The notes under the pieces were generated by a model, which had not been told where the DNA came from, did no database searches, and was given only the letters and a program-made list of their open reading frames with translations. This document shows positions 36,149-45,826 of a DNA stretch of 64,000 nucleotides, one piece after another. The stretch spans positions 1 through 64,000 of the forward strand of contig CALPGA020000005.1 in the NCBI GenBank assembly GCA_943322985.2, read 5' to 3'. Positions within the stretch are counted from its first letter, which is position 1. Each line of letters starts with the position of its first letter. This DNA is from Candidatus Finniella inopinata. GTDB taxonomy: Bacteria > Pseudomonadota > Alphaproteobacteria > Paracaedibacterales > CAITNM01. The translations under genes were made by a program, and so were the position numbers.

Positions 36149-36897
36149 AAACCAAAAAAGCACAAACTATGTCTGCTTAAAAACCACAAAAGACTCTGAA
36201 TAGTCAAAATACCTAAGCCGGTTGTGATTCCTATGAGAATAAGTTGTTGTGTTGTAAATAGTGTGCTGGCATTGGGCGTATCAAGTATTACCAAAGCAGA
36301 AGCACCTAAAATAGTTGGAATAGCCATCAGAAATGAAAATCTAGTCGCTTCAATTCTGCTCAATCCTAAAAATCTAGCAACAGTTAAGCATATACCTGAA
36401 CGACTTGCTCCTGGAATAAAAGCAAGGCACTGAGAAATTCCAATTGCTGCTCCCCGTTTGTAAGTCACAAATCGATCTTTTACAGGGTTAGAGTCAGCTA
36501 CAATGAGAAGTATACCAAATACTATGCTCGCAATTCCCATAACCACAAAACTCTCAGAAGTCCCGCCATAGAACTTTTTAATAAAAAACCCTACAGCTAA
36601 TGCAGGGATAGAAGATAATACGAGTATCCAAGCTAAGTCACGATACTGTTTACCTGGGTGCTTTTTAAGCCCTTTTATATCGTAAACCCAAATGCCGAAA
36701 ATCATTAGGCAAAAGTCTTTGAAGAAATAAATAAACAACGCAAGTAATGATCCAAAATGTAGTGCAACATGCGTTTCAAGTCCGTTGGTGTGGATTCCAA
36801 AAAGTTTTTCTAAGACGACAAGATGTGCATTTGAGCTTATTGGTAAGAACTCAGCAATTCCTTGAAAAATACTTAAAGAGATAAGATCGTGTGTCAT
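36106..36897 (-). CDS. uppP: Undecaprenyl-diphosphatase
   Basis: Recycles the C55 lipid carrier for cell-wall and LPS synthesis. It is a 263-residue membrane protein of the BacA/UppP type with about eight segments. The motif GIAEFLPISSNAHL near the start and PGASRSGICLT near 163 hold the active-site Glu, Ser and Arg. Its start overlaps the acnA stop by 4 bp, so it is coupled behind acnA. Confidence 0.94.
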   Translation of the reverse strand: MTHDLISLSIFQGIAEFLPISSNAHLVVLEKLFGIHTNGLETHVALHFGSLLALFIYFFKDFCLMIFGIWVYDIKGLKKHPGKQYRDLAWILVLSSIPALAVGFFIKKFYGGTSESFVVMGIASIVFGILLIVADSNPVKDRFVTYKRGAAIGISQCLAFIPGASRSGICLTVARFLGLSRIEATRFSFLMAIPTILGASALVILDTPNASTLFTTQQLILIGITTGLGILTIQSLLWFLSRHSLCFFGFYRIIFGILLLLFF

Positions 36898-39509
36898 TGT
36901 TTAGCCAACATGTTAAGTACGAAAGGTAAAATACCACTACTTAAAAAGTACTGTATTTCATCTTCAGTATCAATCCTCACTAAAACTGGGACTATTTGTT
37001 CAGTTGTGCCCTTGAAAATTATTTTTAAAGCCATTTTTGGGTAAATATCAGCCGAAAGCCCTTGAATACTAACTTGTTCAGTGCCAGTTAAATTAAGAGT
37101 TTTTCTAGTGGTTCCAGGCATAAATTCTAATGGTAATACCCCCATGCCCACTAAATTAGATCTATGAATACGTTCGAAACTTTCAGCGATTACAGCTTTA
37201 ACACCAAGTAAACGTGTCCCTTTAGCTGCCCAATCTCGTGATGAGCCTGTGCCATATTCTTTACCGGCAATGATTACTAACTGTACATTCGTTTTCATAT
37301 ACGCTATTGATGCATCATAAATGCTCATTTGCTGATCTTGTCCATTAAGTAACTTAGTGTATCCACCGCTAACACCCGGCAGCATTTCATTTTGTATGCG
37401 TATATTAGAAAATGTTCCACGCATCATGACTTCATGGTTACCGCGTCTGGATCCATATGAATTAAAGTCTTTCTCAGGAACAGATTTTGATAGTAAATAT
37501 TTACCTGCGGGGCTATTTTCTTTAATGCTACCTGCTGGTGAAATATGGTCTGTGGTAATGCTATCGCCAAGTAATGCAAGAATTTTTGCATTTTCTATAT
37601 CTGCCGGTTTATCAATTTTCATTTCAAAATATGGTGGATGCTTTATGTAGGTGCTATCATTCCAAGTGTAAGTTTTTGATAGCGTTGATTCCACGGCTTT
37701 CCACAAAATATCACCATCAAACACTGTGCTATAGCGTTCCGCAAAAATTTCCGGGGTAATTACTTTTTCAATAATATCTTTAATTTCTTGAGTGCTTGGC
37801 CAAATGTCTTTTAAGAAAATATCTTGTCCATTGGTGCCTTTGCCAATAGGGTCTTGTGCAAGATTTATAGCGGTTGTTCCTGCTAAAGCAAAAGCCACAA
37901 CCAAAGGGGGGGAAGCTAGATAATTGCCTTTAACATGAGCGTTAATGCGACCCTCAAAATTTCTATTTCCAGAAAGTACTCCCGAAACAGTCAAATCATT
38001 TGTATCAATAGCCCGTGTAATTGCTGTATCTAACGGTCCAGAGTTGCCAATACACGTTGTGCAGCCATAACCAACAATGTGGAATCCAAGACTTTCAAGA
38101 TCTTCAAGTAAACCGCTGCGTTCTAAATATTCTGTTACCACTTGAGAACCAGGCGCCAAACTGGTTTTTACCCAAGGCTTAGCTCTAAGACCTAATTGTC
38201 TGGCTTTTCTTGCAAGTAAGCCAGCTCCAATCATAACGGATGGGTTTGATGTATTAGTGCAGCTGGTAATCGCCGCAATTACTACATCGTGATGACTTAA
38301 ATTAAAATCTTTACCCTCAATGGCCACACTACTAGCTGCACTAGTCAAAGCTAGAGCTGTCACTTTTAAATCTCTCAATAATATTTTATCTTGCGGGCGT
38401 TTTGGGCCAGCTAGACTTGGCAAAATAGTTGTTAAATCAAGCTCAATTGAGTCTTTGAATGTAGGCTTTGCTCCATCATTCCATAGCCCTTGTGCTTTTG
38501 CGTATGCTTCGACCAAGGCAACTTGATCTGCATCACGATTGGTAAGCTTCAGATACTTAATAGTTTCCTCATCAATTGGGAAGAAACCGCAAGTTGCGCC
38601 ATATTCAGGAGCCATATTCGCAATAGTTGCGCGGTCAGCTAAAGAGAGCCATTTTAATCCGGGGCCATAAAATTCAACAAATTTTCCAACGACGCCTTTT
38701 GTTCTAAGCAGATTTGTGATTGTTAGCACTAAGTCTGTGGCTGTTATTCCCTCACTTAAAGCACCATCCAGTCGCATTCCAACCACTTCAGGAATAAGCA
38801 TGGTTTGTGGTTGCCCAAGCATTGCTGCTTCCGCTTCAATACCTCCAACCCCCCATCCTAGCACACCTAAGCCATTAATCATGGTTGTGTGACTATCAGT
38901 GCCAACAACGGTATCAGGGTAAGCTACAATTTCTCCTTTTTCTTCAGAGGTCCAAATAACTTTCGCAAGGTATTCTAAATTTACTTGATGGCAAATCCCT
39001 GTGCCTGGAGGAACGACTCTGAAATTTTTAAATGCTTTTTGTGCCCAACTCAAAAAACTATATCGTTCTATATTGCGTTGATATTCTAATTTAACATTTT
39101 CATCCAAAGCCAATTTTGAGCCGAATTGGTCAACCATTATTGAATGATCGATAACTAAATCTACAGGAATTAAGGGGTTGATTTTTTCAATATCTCCGTC
39201 TTTTTTTGCCATGGCATCGCGCATAGCTGCCAGATCAACAACAGCGGGAACGCCGGTAAAATCTTGCATCAATACACGAGAAGGAAAAAACGAGATTTCA
39301 GATAAAGTTGCCTCGGGGTTTACTGAATTAATAACAGCATCCAAATCAGCTTGTTTTACTCTTTTTCCATCGAAATGTCTTAGTAGATTTTCTAGTAAAA
39401 TTTTCAAAGAAAAGGGCAGGGAGCAAGTATTATTTATGGTATCAAGTGCATAATAAGAATAATTCTTATTACCAACGTATAACGTTTTTTTTGCAGAGTT
39501 TAGAGACAT
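36894..39509 (-). CDS. acnA: Aconitate hydratase A
   Basis: Isomerises citrate to isocitrate in the TCA cycle. It has 871 residues. The [4Fe-4S] cluster cysteines are in AAITSCTNTSNPSV and GYGCTTCIGNSG. Other typical sequences are RVLMQDFTGVPAVVDLA, GVGGIEAEA, the swivel-domain SRRGNHEVMMRGTFSNIR and GSSRDWAAKG. The length is slightly short of the usual 890 but nothing essential is missing. uppP is coupled downstream. It lies between the two flagellar gene groups. Confidence 0.96.
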   Translation of the reverse strand: MSLNSAKKTLYVGNKNYSYYALDTINNTCSLPFSLKILLENLLRHFDGKRVKQADLDAVINSVNPEATLSEISFFPSRVLMQDFTGVPAVVDLAAMRDAMAKKDGDIEKINPLIPVDLVIDHSIMVDQFGSKLALDENVKLEYQRNIERYSFLSWAQKAFKNFRVVPPGTGICHQVNLEYLAKVIWTSEEKGEIVAYPDTVVGTDSHTTMINGLGVLGWGVGGIEAEAAMLGQPQTMLIPEVVGMRLDGALSEGITATDLVLTITNLLRTKGVVGKFVEFYGPGLKWLSLADRATIANMAPEYGATCGFFPIDEETIKYLKLTNRDADQVALVEAYAKAQGLWNDGAKPTFKDSIELDLTTILPSLAGPKRPQDKILLRDLKVTALALTSAASSVAIEGKDFNLSHHDVVIAAITSCTNTSNPSVMIGAGLLARKARQLGLRAKPWVKTSLAPGSQVVTEYLERSGLLEDLESLGFHIVGYGCTTCIGNSGPLDTAITRAIDTNDLTVSGVLSGNRNFEGRINAHVKGNYLASPPLVVAFALAGTTAINLAQDPIGKGTNGQDIFLKDIWPSTQEIKDIIEKVITPEIFAERYSTVFDGDILWKAVESTLSKTYTWNDSTYIKHPPYFEMKIDKPADIENAKILALLGDSITTDHISPAGSIKENSPAGKYLLSKSVPEKDFNSYGSRRGNHEVMMRGTFSNIRIQNEMLPGVSGGYTKLLNGQDQQMSIYDASIAYMKTNVQLVIIAGKEYGTGSSRDWAAKGTRLLGVKAVIAESFERIHRSNLVGMGVLPLEFMPGTTRKTLNLTGTEQVSIQGLSADIYPKMALKIIFKGTTEQIVPVLVRIDTEDEIQYFLSSGILPFVLNMLAKQ

Positions 39510-39570
39510 GAAGCTAATTTTTTATCGATCATGTATCAGGCTAGCTTGATGGTATGTTGTAAATCAAGAA

Positions 39571-39870
39571 CTATATATTCATTGACGTTAGTGTCTTTAG
39601 AATGTTGGCTAACGAAGAAATAATTTTTGTTTTGACTTCAAACTCTAACATTAGCTCTTTAAGCATGGGGGCAATTTGTTCAATGTCACCAACGCCACCT
39701 GCATAATTTGTCATTTTTGTTTCAACTTCTTGAGCTTTGTTCAAAAACCCTTTCATATCGGCTTTGAAAAAATCTCCAAAGCTGCTTCCATCTGTAGCTG
39801 CTGTTGATAATTTCTGAGAAGGTATTGGGCCAACTGATGACAGTAATCCAGATTTAATAGCTTCGACCAT
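39571..39870 (-). CDS. fliE: Flagellar hook-basal body protein FliE (divergent)
   Basis: A 99-residue protein that closes the flgF-flgG-flgA-flgH gene row. The layout fits FliE, the adaptor between MS ring and rod: a disordered N-terminus with FGDFFKADMKGFLNKAQEVE, a Gly-rich middle, and a C-terminal helix LEFEVKTKIISSLANILKTLTSM. That last part parallels the family's R-x-K-x-x-x-AYxEIMxM end. Sequence identity is low, so the call rests partly on context. It starts 44 bp after flgH. Confidence 0.7.
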   Translation of the reverse strand: MVEAIKSGLLSSVGPIPSQKLSTAATDGSSFGDFFKADMKGFLNKAQEVETKMTNYAGGVGDIEQIAPMLKELMLEFEVKTKIISSLANILKTLTSMNI

Positions 39871-39914
39871 AAATACACAAAAGTAAAATTCCTACTATTA
39901 GTATGAACAAAACT

Positions 39915-40688
39915 TTAAAATGGTAAAAGCTTATTAAGATATTGTTGACCCCATGGTGCCGATTGAGCATCACTAAGATCACCTCTCCCGCCATAGCTGA
40001 TACGAAGATTAGCGATTTTATGACTGGAAATTGTATTGTTTGAACCAATATCTTCCCTGCGGATTATACCCTTGATTTCTATTTCACGTAGTTCATTCAC
40101 AAGACGCACTTCTTCACGACCTTGAATAACCATATTTCCATTGGGGAGAATCTGAACAATTACAGCGGCCATGGTGAATTGCATTTGGTCTTGCACATCA
40201 TAAGTTGCGGTTGATTTCTGAGATGGATTACTTTCCATACCTACCCAGTCTGTTAGGCGTCCAGTGTCACTAGTTCTTTTCCCGGGGAGAGTTTTTGCTA
40301 ATCTTTTTTGTATAGGTAATGCGTGACCCAACACTTCAGTTACAGTTGTATTGAGAGAGCTCTTTCGTTCAATATCGGGATTCATTTTCATAGACTGTTT
40401 GCGATCTATGATTACAGAAACAGATAATACATCTCCTACCTTGCCAGCGCGTTGATCCTTAAAGAATGCACGAGACCCTGTTTGCCACAAAGAATTCGTG
40501 CCTGATGAAGCTGTTACCGGGTCAGGCATTGGCATATGTACTGGTTCATAACCTGGAACATCACGTGGATCTTTTATTTGCGTCATCTGAGGTGGTTCAC
40601 CAACTGTTGAAAGGCTCGTTGCTAAATTACAACCAGGAAGCAACAGGGTGAATATCAAAAGAAAAGAATAAAAATTACATAATGCCAT
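39915..40688 (-). CDS. flgH: Flagellar L-ring protein FlgH
   Basis: Outer-membrane lipoprotein ring of the flagellum. It has 257 residues with a lipobox LLPGC (Cys20). Typical sequences are SLWQTGSRAFFKDQRAGKVGDVLSV, LPNGNMVIQGREEVRLVNELREI and IRREDIGSNNTISSHKIANLRISYGGRG. The start overlaps flgA by 14 bp. Confidence 0.94.
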   Translation of the reverse strand: MALCNFYSFLLIFTLLLPGCNLATSLSTVGEPPQMTQIKDPRDVPGYEPVHMPMPDPVTASSGTNSLWQTGSRAFFKDQRAGKVGDVLSVSVIIDRKQSMKMNPDIERKSSLNTTVTEVLGHALPIQKRLAKTLPGKRTSDTGRLTDWVGMESNPSQKSTATYDVQDQMQFTMAAVIVQILPNGNMVIQGREEVRLVNELREIEIKGIIRREDIGSNNTISSHKIANLRISYGGRGDLSDAQSAPWGQQYLNKLLPF

Positions 40689-41397
40689 GAATAATTTCCG
40701 CTGTGCTAGGACCTACAACTTTTGCAGATATTTTTTTAACATTTTGCTTTGAATTGTCGTGTTGTGTTTCAAACGTGCCAGTGTCGCCGCAAGCAAGATC
40801 TTGGGTTGCTTGACCTTTTGCACTAACAACTAGACATTGGCTGCGATAAACTACGTCAACCATGTCGCCTCTTTTAATGATTGTTGGATTTTTAAGTACA
40901 GATCTTTCAACAGGCATGCCTGGCTTTATAATTGCATGCGCAGATGATTTTCCAACAAGGTCAGTTGCGTCCATTACTACCATTGCTGATAGCTGGTCTA
41001 CGGGGAAAGACTGATATCCTATATCAGATAAATTAATAATATCGCCCGATCCTATTGGTCGAAGCAGTATAGGAATATTGGTTAGCCATTCAATTTGTCC
41101 TGAAACGGCGATTCTTTCACCAGATTTTAGTTTCAAAGAAACCTGAAAATTTCGTTGCTGTGGAGATATAACTAATTCATCTATATTTGCATTTTCCAAA
41201 CTCGTGCTTTCAGCAAAATCTTCTGTTGGCATTTTTTCAATGAGCACATCAAAATCTTTTGTATTTATTTTTTGTCCTAAAAGTGGTCGTAGAAATTGCA
41301 CAAATTCTTGTTTTGAAAAACTTTTCCTTGAAGGTGTTTCCTCTGCATTTAAGCAAACAAAGCTAAAAAGAAGCGCGATTAAGGTTATTATTTTCAT
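40675..41397 (-). CDS. flgA: Flagellar P-ring assembly chaperone FlgA
   Basis: Periplasmic chaperone for the P ring. It has 240 residues with a signal peptide (cleavage near LNA, residue 18). The SAF-type C-terminal domain contains LVGKSSAHAIIKPGMPVERSVLKN, RGDMVDVVYRSQCLVVSAKGQATQDLACGDTG. It shares one base with the flgG stop. flgI, the P-ring gene itself, is not in the window. Confidence 0.9.
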   Translation of the reverse strand: MKIITLIALLFSFVCLNAEETPSRKSFSKQEFVQFLRPLLGQKINTKDFDVLIEKMPTEDFAESTSLENANIDELVISPQQRNFQVSLKLKSGERIAVSGQIEWLTNIPILLRPIGSGDIINLSDIGYQSFPVDQLSAMVVMDATDLVGKSSAHAIIKPGMPVERSVLKNPTIIKRGDMVDVVYRSQCLVVSAKGQATQDLACGDTGTFETQHDNSKQNVKKISAKVVGPSTAEIIHGIM

Positions 41398-42197
41398 TAT
41401 TTGCCCATCCCATTTACTGCATTCATCATGGCATCACCGGTTTTTACGGCTTTTGTAAGCATTTCGTAAACCTTTTCAATTTTTATTAAATCGGTCATTT
41501 CTTCTACTGCATTTACGTTGGATCCTTCTCGGTATGCTTGCTTAAGAAATCCACGTTGACTTGTCCCTGGTGTGCCTGTGTCTGGTTGTCCTGAAGCATT
41601 TGTTTGCACAAACAAGCTATCTCCCATTGCCTTTAAACCAGAAGGGTTAAAAAAGGTAGCAAGCTGAAGTTGTCCCACTAACGTTTCCTGCCCAGGGCTT
41701 GTTTCAGCGTACACCTCTCCTGCTTGATTAATTGAGACCTTTAATGTGTTTGATGGAAGCGTAATGCCGGGCTGTATTGTGTAACCAGTTTTTGGCATGA
41801 CTAACGTGTTATTTTGATCACGGCTGAAGCTGCCAACTCTTGTGTAAGCAGTGGTTCCATCTGGCAAATTCACTAAGAAAAATCCATCACCATCAATCAT
41901 TACATCTAAGCTTCTACCAGTTTGAATTGCTTCACCTTGTGAAAAAACCCTATATACAGCTGCAGCTTGCACACCGGTACCAATTTGAATGCCTGTTGTA
42001 TCAATAGAGCCAGATTTTGATGTGTTAACGCCTAAGCTTCCATAATCAACGTATGGCAGGTCATACATTATTAAATATTGACGCTTAAACGCATCAACGC
42101 CCTGAGAAGCAATGTTTTGTGTCTTAATTGCTAAAAGAGCTTCCTGGCTCTGTAGTCCAGTTCTAGCAATGTTTAGAGCATTTTGAATTGAAGCCAT
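41397..42197 (-). CDS. flgG: Flagellar distal rod protein FlgG
   Basis: Major component of the distal rod. It has 266 residues. The N-terminal helix (IQNALNIARTGLQSQEALLAIKTQNIA), the core DGDGFFLVNLPDGTTAYTRVGSFSRD and the C-terminal EGSNVNAVEEMTDLI are conserved. It shares a base with flgA downstream, and flgF lies 9 bp upstream. Confidence 0.95.
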   Translation of the reverse strand: MASIQNALNIARTGLQSQEALLAIKTQNIASQGVDAFKRQYLIMYDLPYVDYGSLGVNTSKSGSIDTTGIQIGTGVQAAAVYRVFSQGEAIQTGRSLDVMIDGDGFFLVNLPDGTTAYTRVGSFSRDQNNTLVMPKTGYTIQPGITLPSNTLKVSINQAGEVYAETSPGQETLVGQLQLATFFNPSGLKAMGDSLFVQTNASGQPDTGTPGTSQRGFLKQAYREGSNVNAVEEMTDLIKIEKVYEMLTKAVKTGDAMMNAVNGMGK

Positions 42198-42206
42198 AAC
42201 TACCTA

Positions 42207-42962
42207 TCACACATTCTTTGACGAGACATTCAGTACTTTTTTACTGCTTTGCTCTTGTTCATCTATAATTTTTTGCGCATGTTCGAATTGACGTAGAATT
42301 TCAATCATCAAGATGCTTTCCTTGACAGATGAAACGTTTGAGTCTTCTAAGCCGAACTGTTTTATATAATACTTGGCTGAGATAGCAAGCTGTTGTTTTC
42401 CAGGGTCCAATAAATTGTCTCCTAAGCTTCTTAATTGTTCTTGCTGATCATGAACAGAAAAAACGCCAATTTTTCCAACGAGTACAGCGTCAGCATACAC
42501 ACCACCGTGAGGGTGAATAACAATACTCTTAACCCCCTTTGGAATAAGAATAGGAGAATTTCCTTGATCCAAAACTTTATAGGATCCAGTTGCTGTTACT
42601 AGCTCACCGTCATTATTAAGTGCAAATTGTCCATTTCTGGTTAACTTATTTCCTTTAGATGTTTGGACCAAGAAATATCCATTTCCACTGATGGAGACAT
42701 CTAACGGATTTCCTGTTTGTCGGTAGGAACCGTCTGCAACATTTCGCAAAGATTTGTTAGCGCTTACAAAATGAACAACGCGTCCCTCTTTACCTTTTTG
42801 TGTGGTATTAATCAGTTTTACTAGATGGCTTTTAAAGCCAGGTGTGTTTGCATTTGCAAGATTGTTTGTTGCTGTAGCTAAGCGCACCCATTGAGCTTCT
42901 TGAGAAGACAAAGCTACCACATTTGGTTTTTGTACTGAGTGACTAGGCTTGTGTACATGCAT
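42207..42962 (-). CDS. flgF: Flagellar proximal rod protein FlgF
   Basis: Rod protein, 251 residues. The N-terminal segment WVRLATATNNLANANTPGFK, the core VSISGNGYFLVQTSKGNKLTRNGQF and the C-terminal LEDSNVSSVKESILMIEI are typical. It is the first gene of the flgF-G-A-H-fliE row, divergent from asmA with 121 bp between starts. Confidence 0.92.
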   Translation of the reverse strand: MHVHKPSHSVQKPNVVALSSQEAQWVRLATATNNLANANTPGFKSHLVKLINTTQKGKEGRVVHFVSANKSLRNVADGSYRQTGNPLDVSISGNGYFLVQTSKGNKLTRNGQFALNNDGELVTATGSYKVLDQGNSPILIPKGVKSIVIHPHGGVYADAVLVGKIGVFSVHDQQEQLRSLGDNLLDPGKQQLAISAKYYIKQFGLEDSNVSSVKESILMIEILRQFEHAQKIIDEQEQSSKKVLNVSSKNV

Positions 42963-43083
42963 GTTTTAACAATTTTTTATTAGGTTTGTATATGTCAGTG
43001 CAAGAAGCATGCCAATAAAAAACTTGAATAGAATTCGTTAATTTCCTATGGTGCGATAATGGAATTATTTATTAATCAGAATT

Positions 43084-45771
43084 ATGTCTCGTAAATTTAT
43101 CTATATATCTGCTTTTTTAGTGGCGCTTGTTGGGATTGTCCCTCTTTTTATTGATTTTTCAAATTATGCACGTCCGTATATTAAAGACGCTGAAAAAACA
43201 ATCAACAGAACCATTAGTACAGGGTCAATACGTTTGCAAATCCTTCCAACGCCACGACTTAAAATTCATGATGTGATTTTAAGCAACGCGCCAAATGCAA
43301 GTAAACCAGAAATGGTAAAAGTCAAAAGTGTTGAAGTTATCCTTAGCCTGTTCGATTTACTAAAAGGCAAAATTGTTGTTAAAAGCGTTGACCTGAAAAC
43401 GCCAGAAATAACTTTAGAAAAAGCAAAAAATGGCACAGCAAACTGGGAATTAAATATAGCTTCATCAGAATCAGAACATGAATCAAAGAAAACAACTGCA
43501 AAGCCTACAAATGCAGCTGCCGCAGGAATTGTTGTCAGCCATATTGATATATCTAATGCGACTGTTACTTACATTGACCATAAAGAAGGCTCTACAAAAA
43601 CATTCTCAAATCTAAATATTGAATGCGATAGTGAAACCCTTATGGGACCATATAAAGTGCACGTTCGCACAGATTCAAATGAAAATAACATTGATATTGC
43701 AATGCTTACAGGGGCTATAAATTTCAGCGGAAAAACCGCATTGAAGGCAGACATATCTGTAAGTCATAAAACTCAAAAGGCACATATCAACTTAGATGGT
43801 GCGGTAGACATTTCAAGAGAACAATTCTTAGGAAAGCTTAAAGCGTCTTCTGCTGATTGTCCGTTGACTGTAGAGTTGCCTCATCAAAAAATTGATTTGA
43901 GAAAACCTGTTGATATGCAAGGTGATATTCAAGCTACAGCAGAGCAGGTTACCGTAAAGAATTTACGTATTAGTCACACTATTGGTCAGTTAACCGGCAT
44001 GCTGAGCTATAACATTTCTTCTCAGCTTTTTGATGCGGACCTTAAGTTCAAACACGAAGTGGATTCTATTAATCTGCAATGCTCAACAAAAGATTTTAGT
44101 GAATTTGAATATCATATTTACAGTGAATATTATCAAGACATATTGAAATGGTTTACCCAAGACCAAACCTTAAAAAATATAATCGATATTAAAGGATCCT
44201 TTAAAGCAGAAGATGATTTGCTAGTGTTTAAAAAAACAGCTATCCAGCTAGGCGATGCAAATGCTGATGCAAGTATTCAGTACAACACTACAACTAAGCA
44301 AGCCAAAGCAACTGTGCAACTGCAAAGCATTCAACAATGGGGCCAGCTCCTTGGTCATTCTGTTCCCTTTTCAGGATCATCAGTAATTGCGTTAAGTCTT
44401 GTGCCGAACAAAGAAAATCTAGAAGTTTTAGCGAAAGTGACGCTAGGCAAAGGAAACATATTGTTTGATGGCTCACTAGGCCAGGGTGACTTGCTTGCAA
44501 AAGGAAGCTTAACCCTAGAGCATATCAATTTGAATGATTACGTGGTGAATTTAGAAAGTACAGTGTGGGTAAAAAAAACTAAAATTTACTTAACCTTGAA
44601 AAAAATTGAATTGAAAGATCAAGCAGGACTTGATTTGTTTGCTGGTGGAAAGCTCATAATTGATTTGAGTAAGGAAAAGCCACATATCGCTGGGTCAATC
44701 ACTGCACAGCCAATCCAATTAACATCATATCAAGGTGATGCTGTTTATTTGAGAAGAGCACTGTATACGCCAGAAACAATTAGATATCAATTTTTGCAAA
44801 TTGCAGCAAATGCTAATTCACGTTGGTCATCCGCACCTATAAAACTACCTTTGCACGCATTTACTATGAGCTTGCAAGTTAATGTACCTAAAATCACGTT
44901 AGGCGGACTTGTTTTTGAAGCGTTGCAGTCGGACATTAGTTTGAAAGCAGGGAAATTAGGCATTCCATTTTCTGCGCATATGTATGGAGGAAAACTAAGT
45001 GGTGCGTTGCAAGTTGAATCTGCAAGTGATCAAAGCATTGGTTTAGCAGTTAAGTTTGATAATATTGCTATAGAAAAAATTCAAGCAGCAGCTGCACATT
45101 TTTCTAGCGGAAAAGCTTCTGGTGAAATAGATCTAAAGACTCATGGTAATTCACAGTATGATTGGGTAAGCAAGCTTAAAGGTCAGGCAAACTTCAGTGT
45201 TAAAGATGGAATTGTTAAGGGTTTCGACCTAAGTGCTATTACGAATTTGCTGAAAAAACCCAGTAACTTGCTTGATCTGAAAAATCTTCAGAACTGCTTT
45301 AGTGGTAGTGGGCAAACAGCATTTTCCAATGCAGGTGGAAAATTTACTATAGTTGATGGAGTGGCTACTACAAATAATTTGATTGTAGAAGCAACCGATG
45401 CTCAGCTAAAAGCCGAAGGTCAGGCAGATCTTTTGAATTGGCAAATGCGTTTCACAGGTGAAGTTTTAGCGCCAACCTTAAAAAATGTTCCGCCAATAAA
45501 GTTCACTATTAAAGGTCCAATAGATCAACCAAATTATAATCTTGATCTAAAACAGCTTCAGCAATTGTTTTTGCAAAAAGGAGCTGGTGATTTAGTATCA
45601 AAAACATTTGGAAAAGCAATTCCAGGACTTGATAAACTAATTCCAGGATTAGGCAAAAAATCAAAAGGAGATGCTGCTCCACAAGCTAGCAATTCAAATG
45701 CGCCTGAAGACAATGCCCCCGTTAAGGCTGACAAAGTTGTGAAAGGTCTTTTGAAAGGTATTTTTGGGTAA
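43084..45771 (+). CDS. AsmA-family envelope protein
   Basis: An 895-residue protein with one N-terminal membrane anchor (FIYISAFLVALVGIVPLFIDF) and a long periplasmic beta-rich body. The AsmA N-terminal domain has SIRLQILPTPRLKIHDVILSN, and the C-terminal AsmA_2 region has GNSQYDWVSKLKGQANFSVKDGIVKGFDL. The family is proposed to form bridges that move phospholipid between the membranes. The last 60 residues are Gly/Lys/Ala-rich. It is monocistronic. Confidence 0.88.
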   Translation: MSRKFIYISAFLVALVGIVPLFIDFSNYARPYIKDAEKTINRTISTGSIRLQILPTPRLKIHDVILSNAPNASKPEMVKVKSVEVILSLFDLLKGKIVVKSVDLKTPEITLEKAKNGTANWELNIASSESEHESKKTTAKPTNAAAAGIVVSHIDISNATVTYIDHKEGSTKTFSNLNIECDSETLMGPYKVHVRTDSNENNIDIAMLTGAINFSGKTALKADISVSHKTQKAHINLDGAVDISREQFLGKLKASSADCPLTVELPHQKIDLRKPVDMQGDIQATAEQVTVKNLRISHTIGQLTGMLSYNISSQLFDADLKFKHEVDSINLQCSTKDFSEFEYHIYSEYYQDILKWFTQDQTLKNIIDIKGSFKAEDDLLVFKKTAIQLGDANADASIQYNTTTKQAKATVQLQSIQQWGQLLGHSVPFSGSSVIALSLVPNKENLEVLAKVTLGKGNILFDGSLGQGDLLAKGSLTLEHINLNDYVVNLESTVWVKKTKIYLTLKKIELKDQAGLDLFAGGKLIIDLSKEKPHIAGSITAQPIQLTSYQGDAVYLRRALYTPETIRYQFLQIAANANSRWSSAPIKLPLHAFTMSLQVNVPKITLGGLVFEALQSDISLKAGKLGIPFSAHMYGGKLSGALQVESASDQSIGLAVKFDNIAIEKIQAAAAHFSSGKASGEIDLKTHGNSQYDWVSKLKGQANFSVKDGIVKGFDLSAITNLLKKPSNLLDLKNLQNCFSGSGQTAFSNAGGKFTIVDGVATTNNLIVEATDAQLKAEGQADLLNWQMRFTGEVLAPTLKNVPPIKFTIKGPIDQPNYNLDLKQLQQLFLQKGAGDLVSKTFGKAIPGLDKLIPGLGKKSKGDAAPQASNSNAPEDNAPVKADKVVKGLLKGIFG

Positions 45772-45791
45772 GATTTAAAAATAAAACTGCC

Positions 45792-45820
45792 CTGACAATT
45801 ACAAAAAATTAAGCTATCAT
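45792..45820 (+). promoter_or_regulatory. Candidate strong promoter for the TSUP-pot operon
   Basis: CTGACA (45792-45797) and TATCAT (45815-45820) are spaced by exactly 17 bp, and each matches five of six consensus bases. Transcription would begin near 45827, on top of the first ATG of the downstream gene, so translation may be leaderless or may use the Met at 45848. Confidence 0.5.
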
Positions 45821-45826
45821 GGTAGT

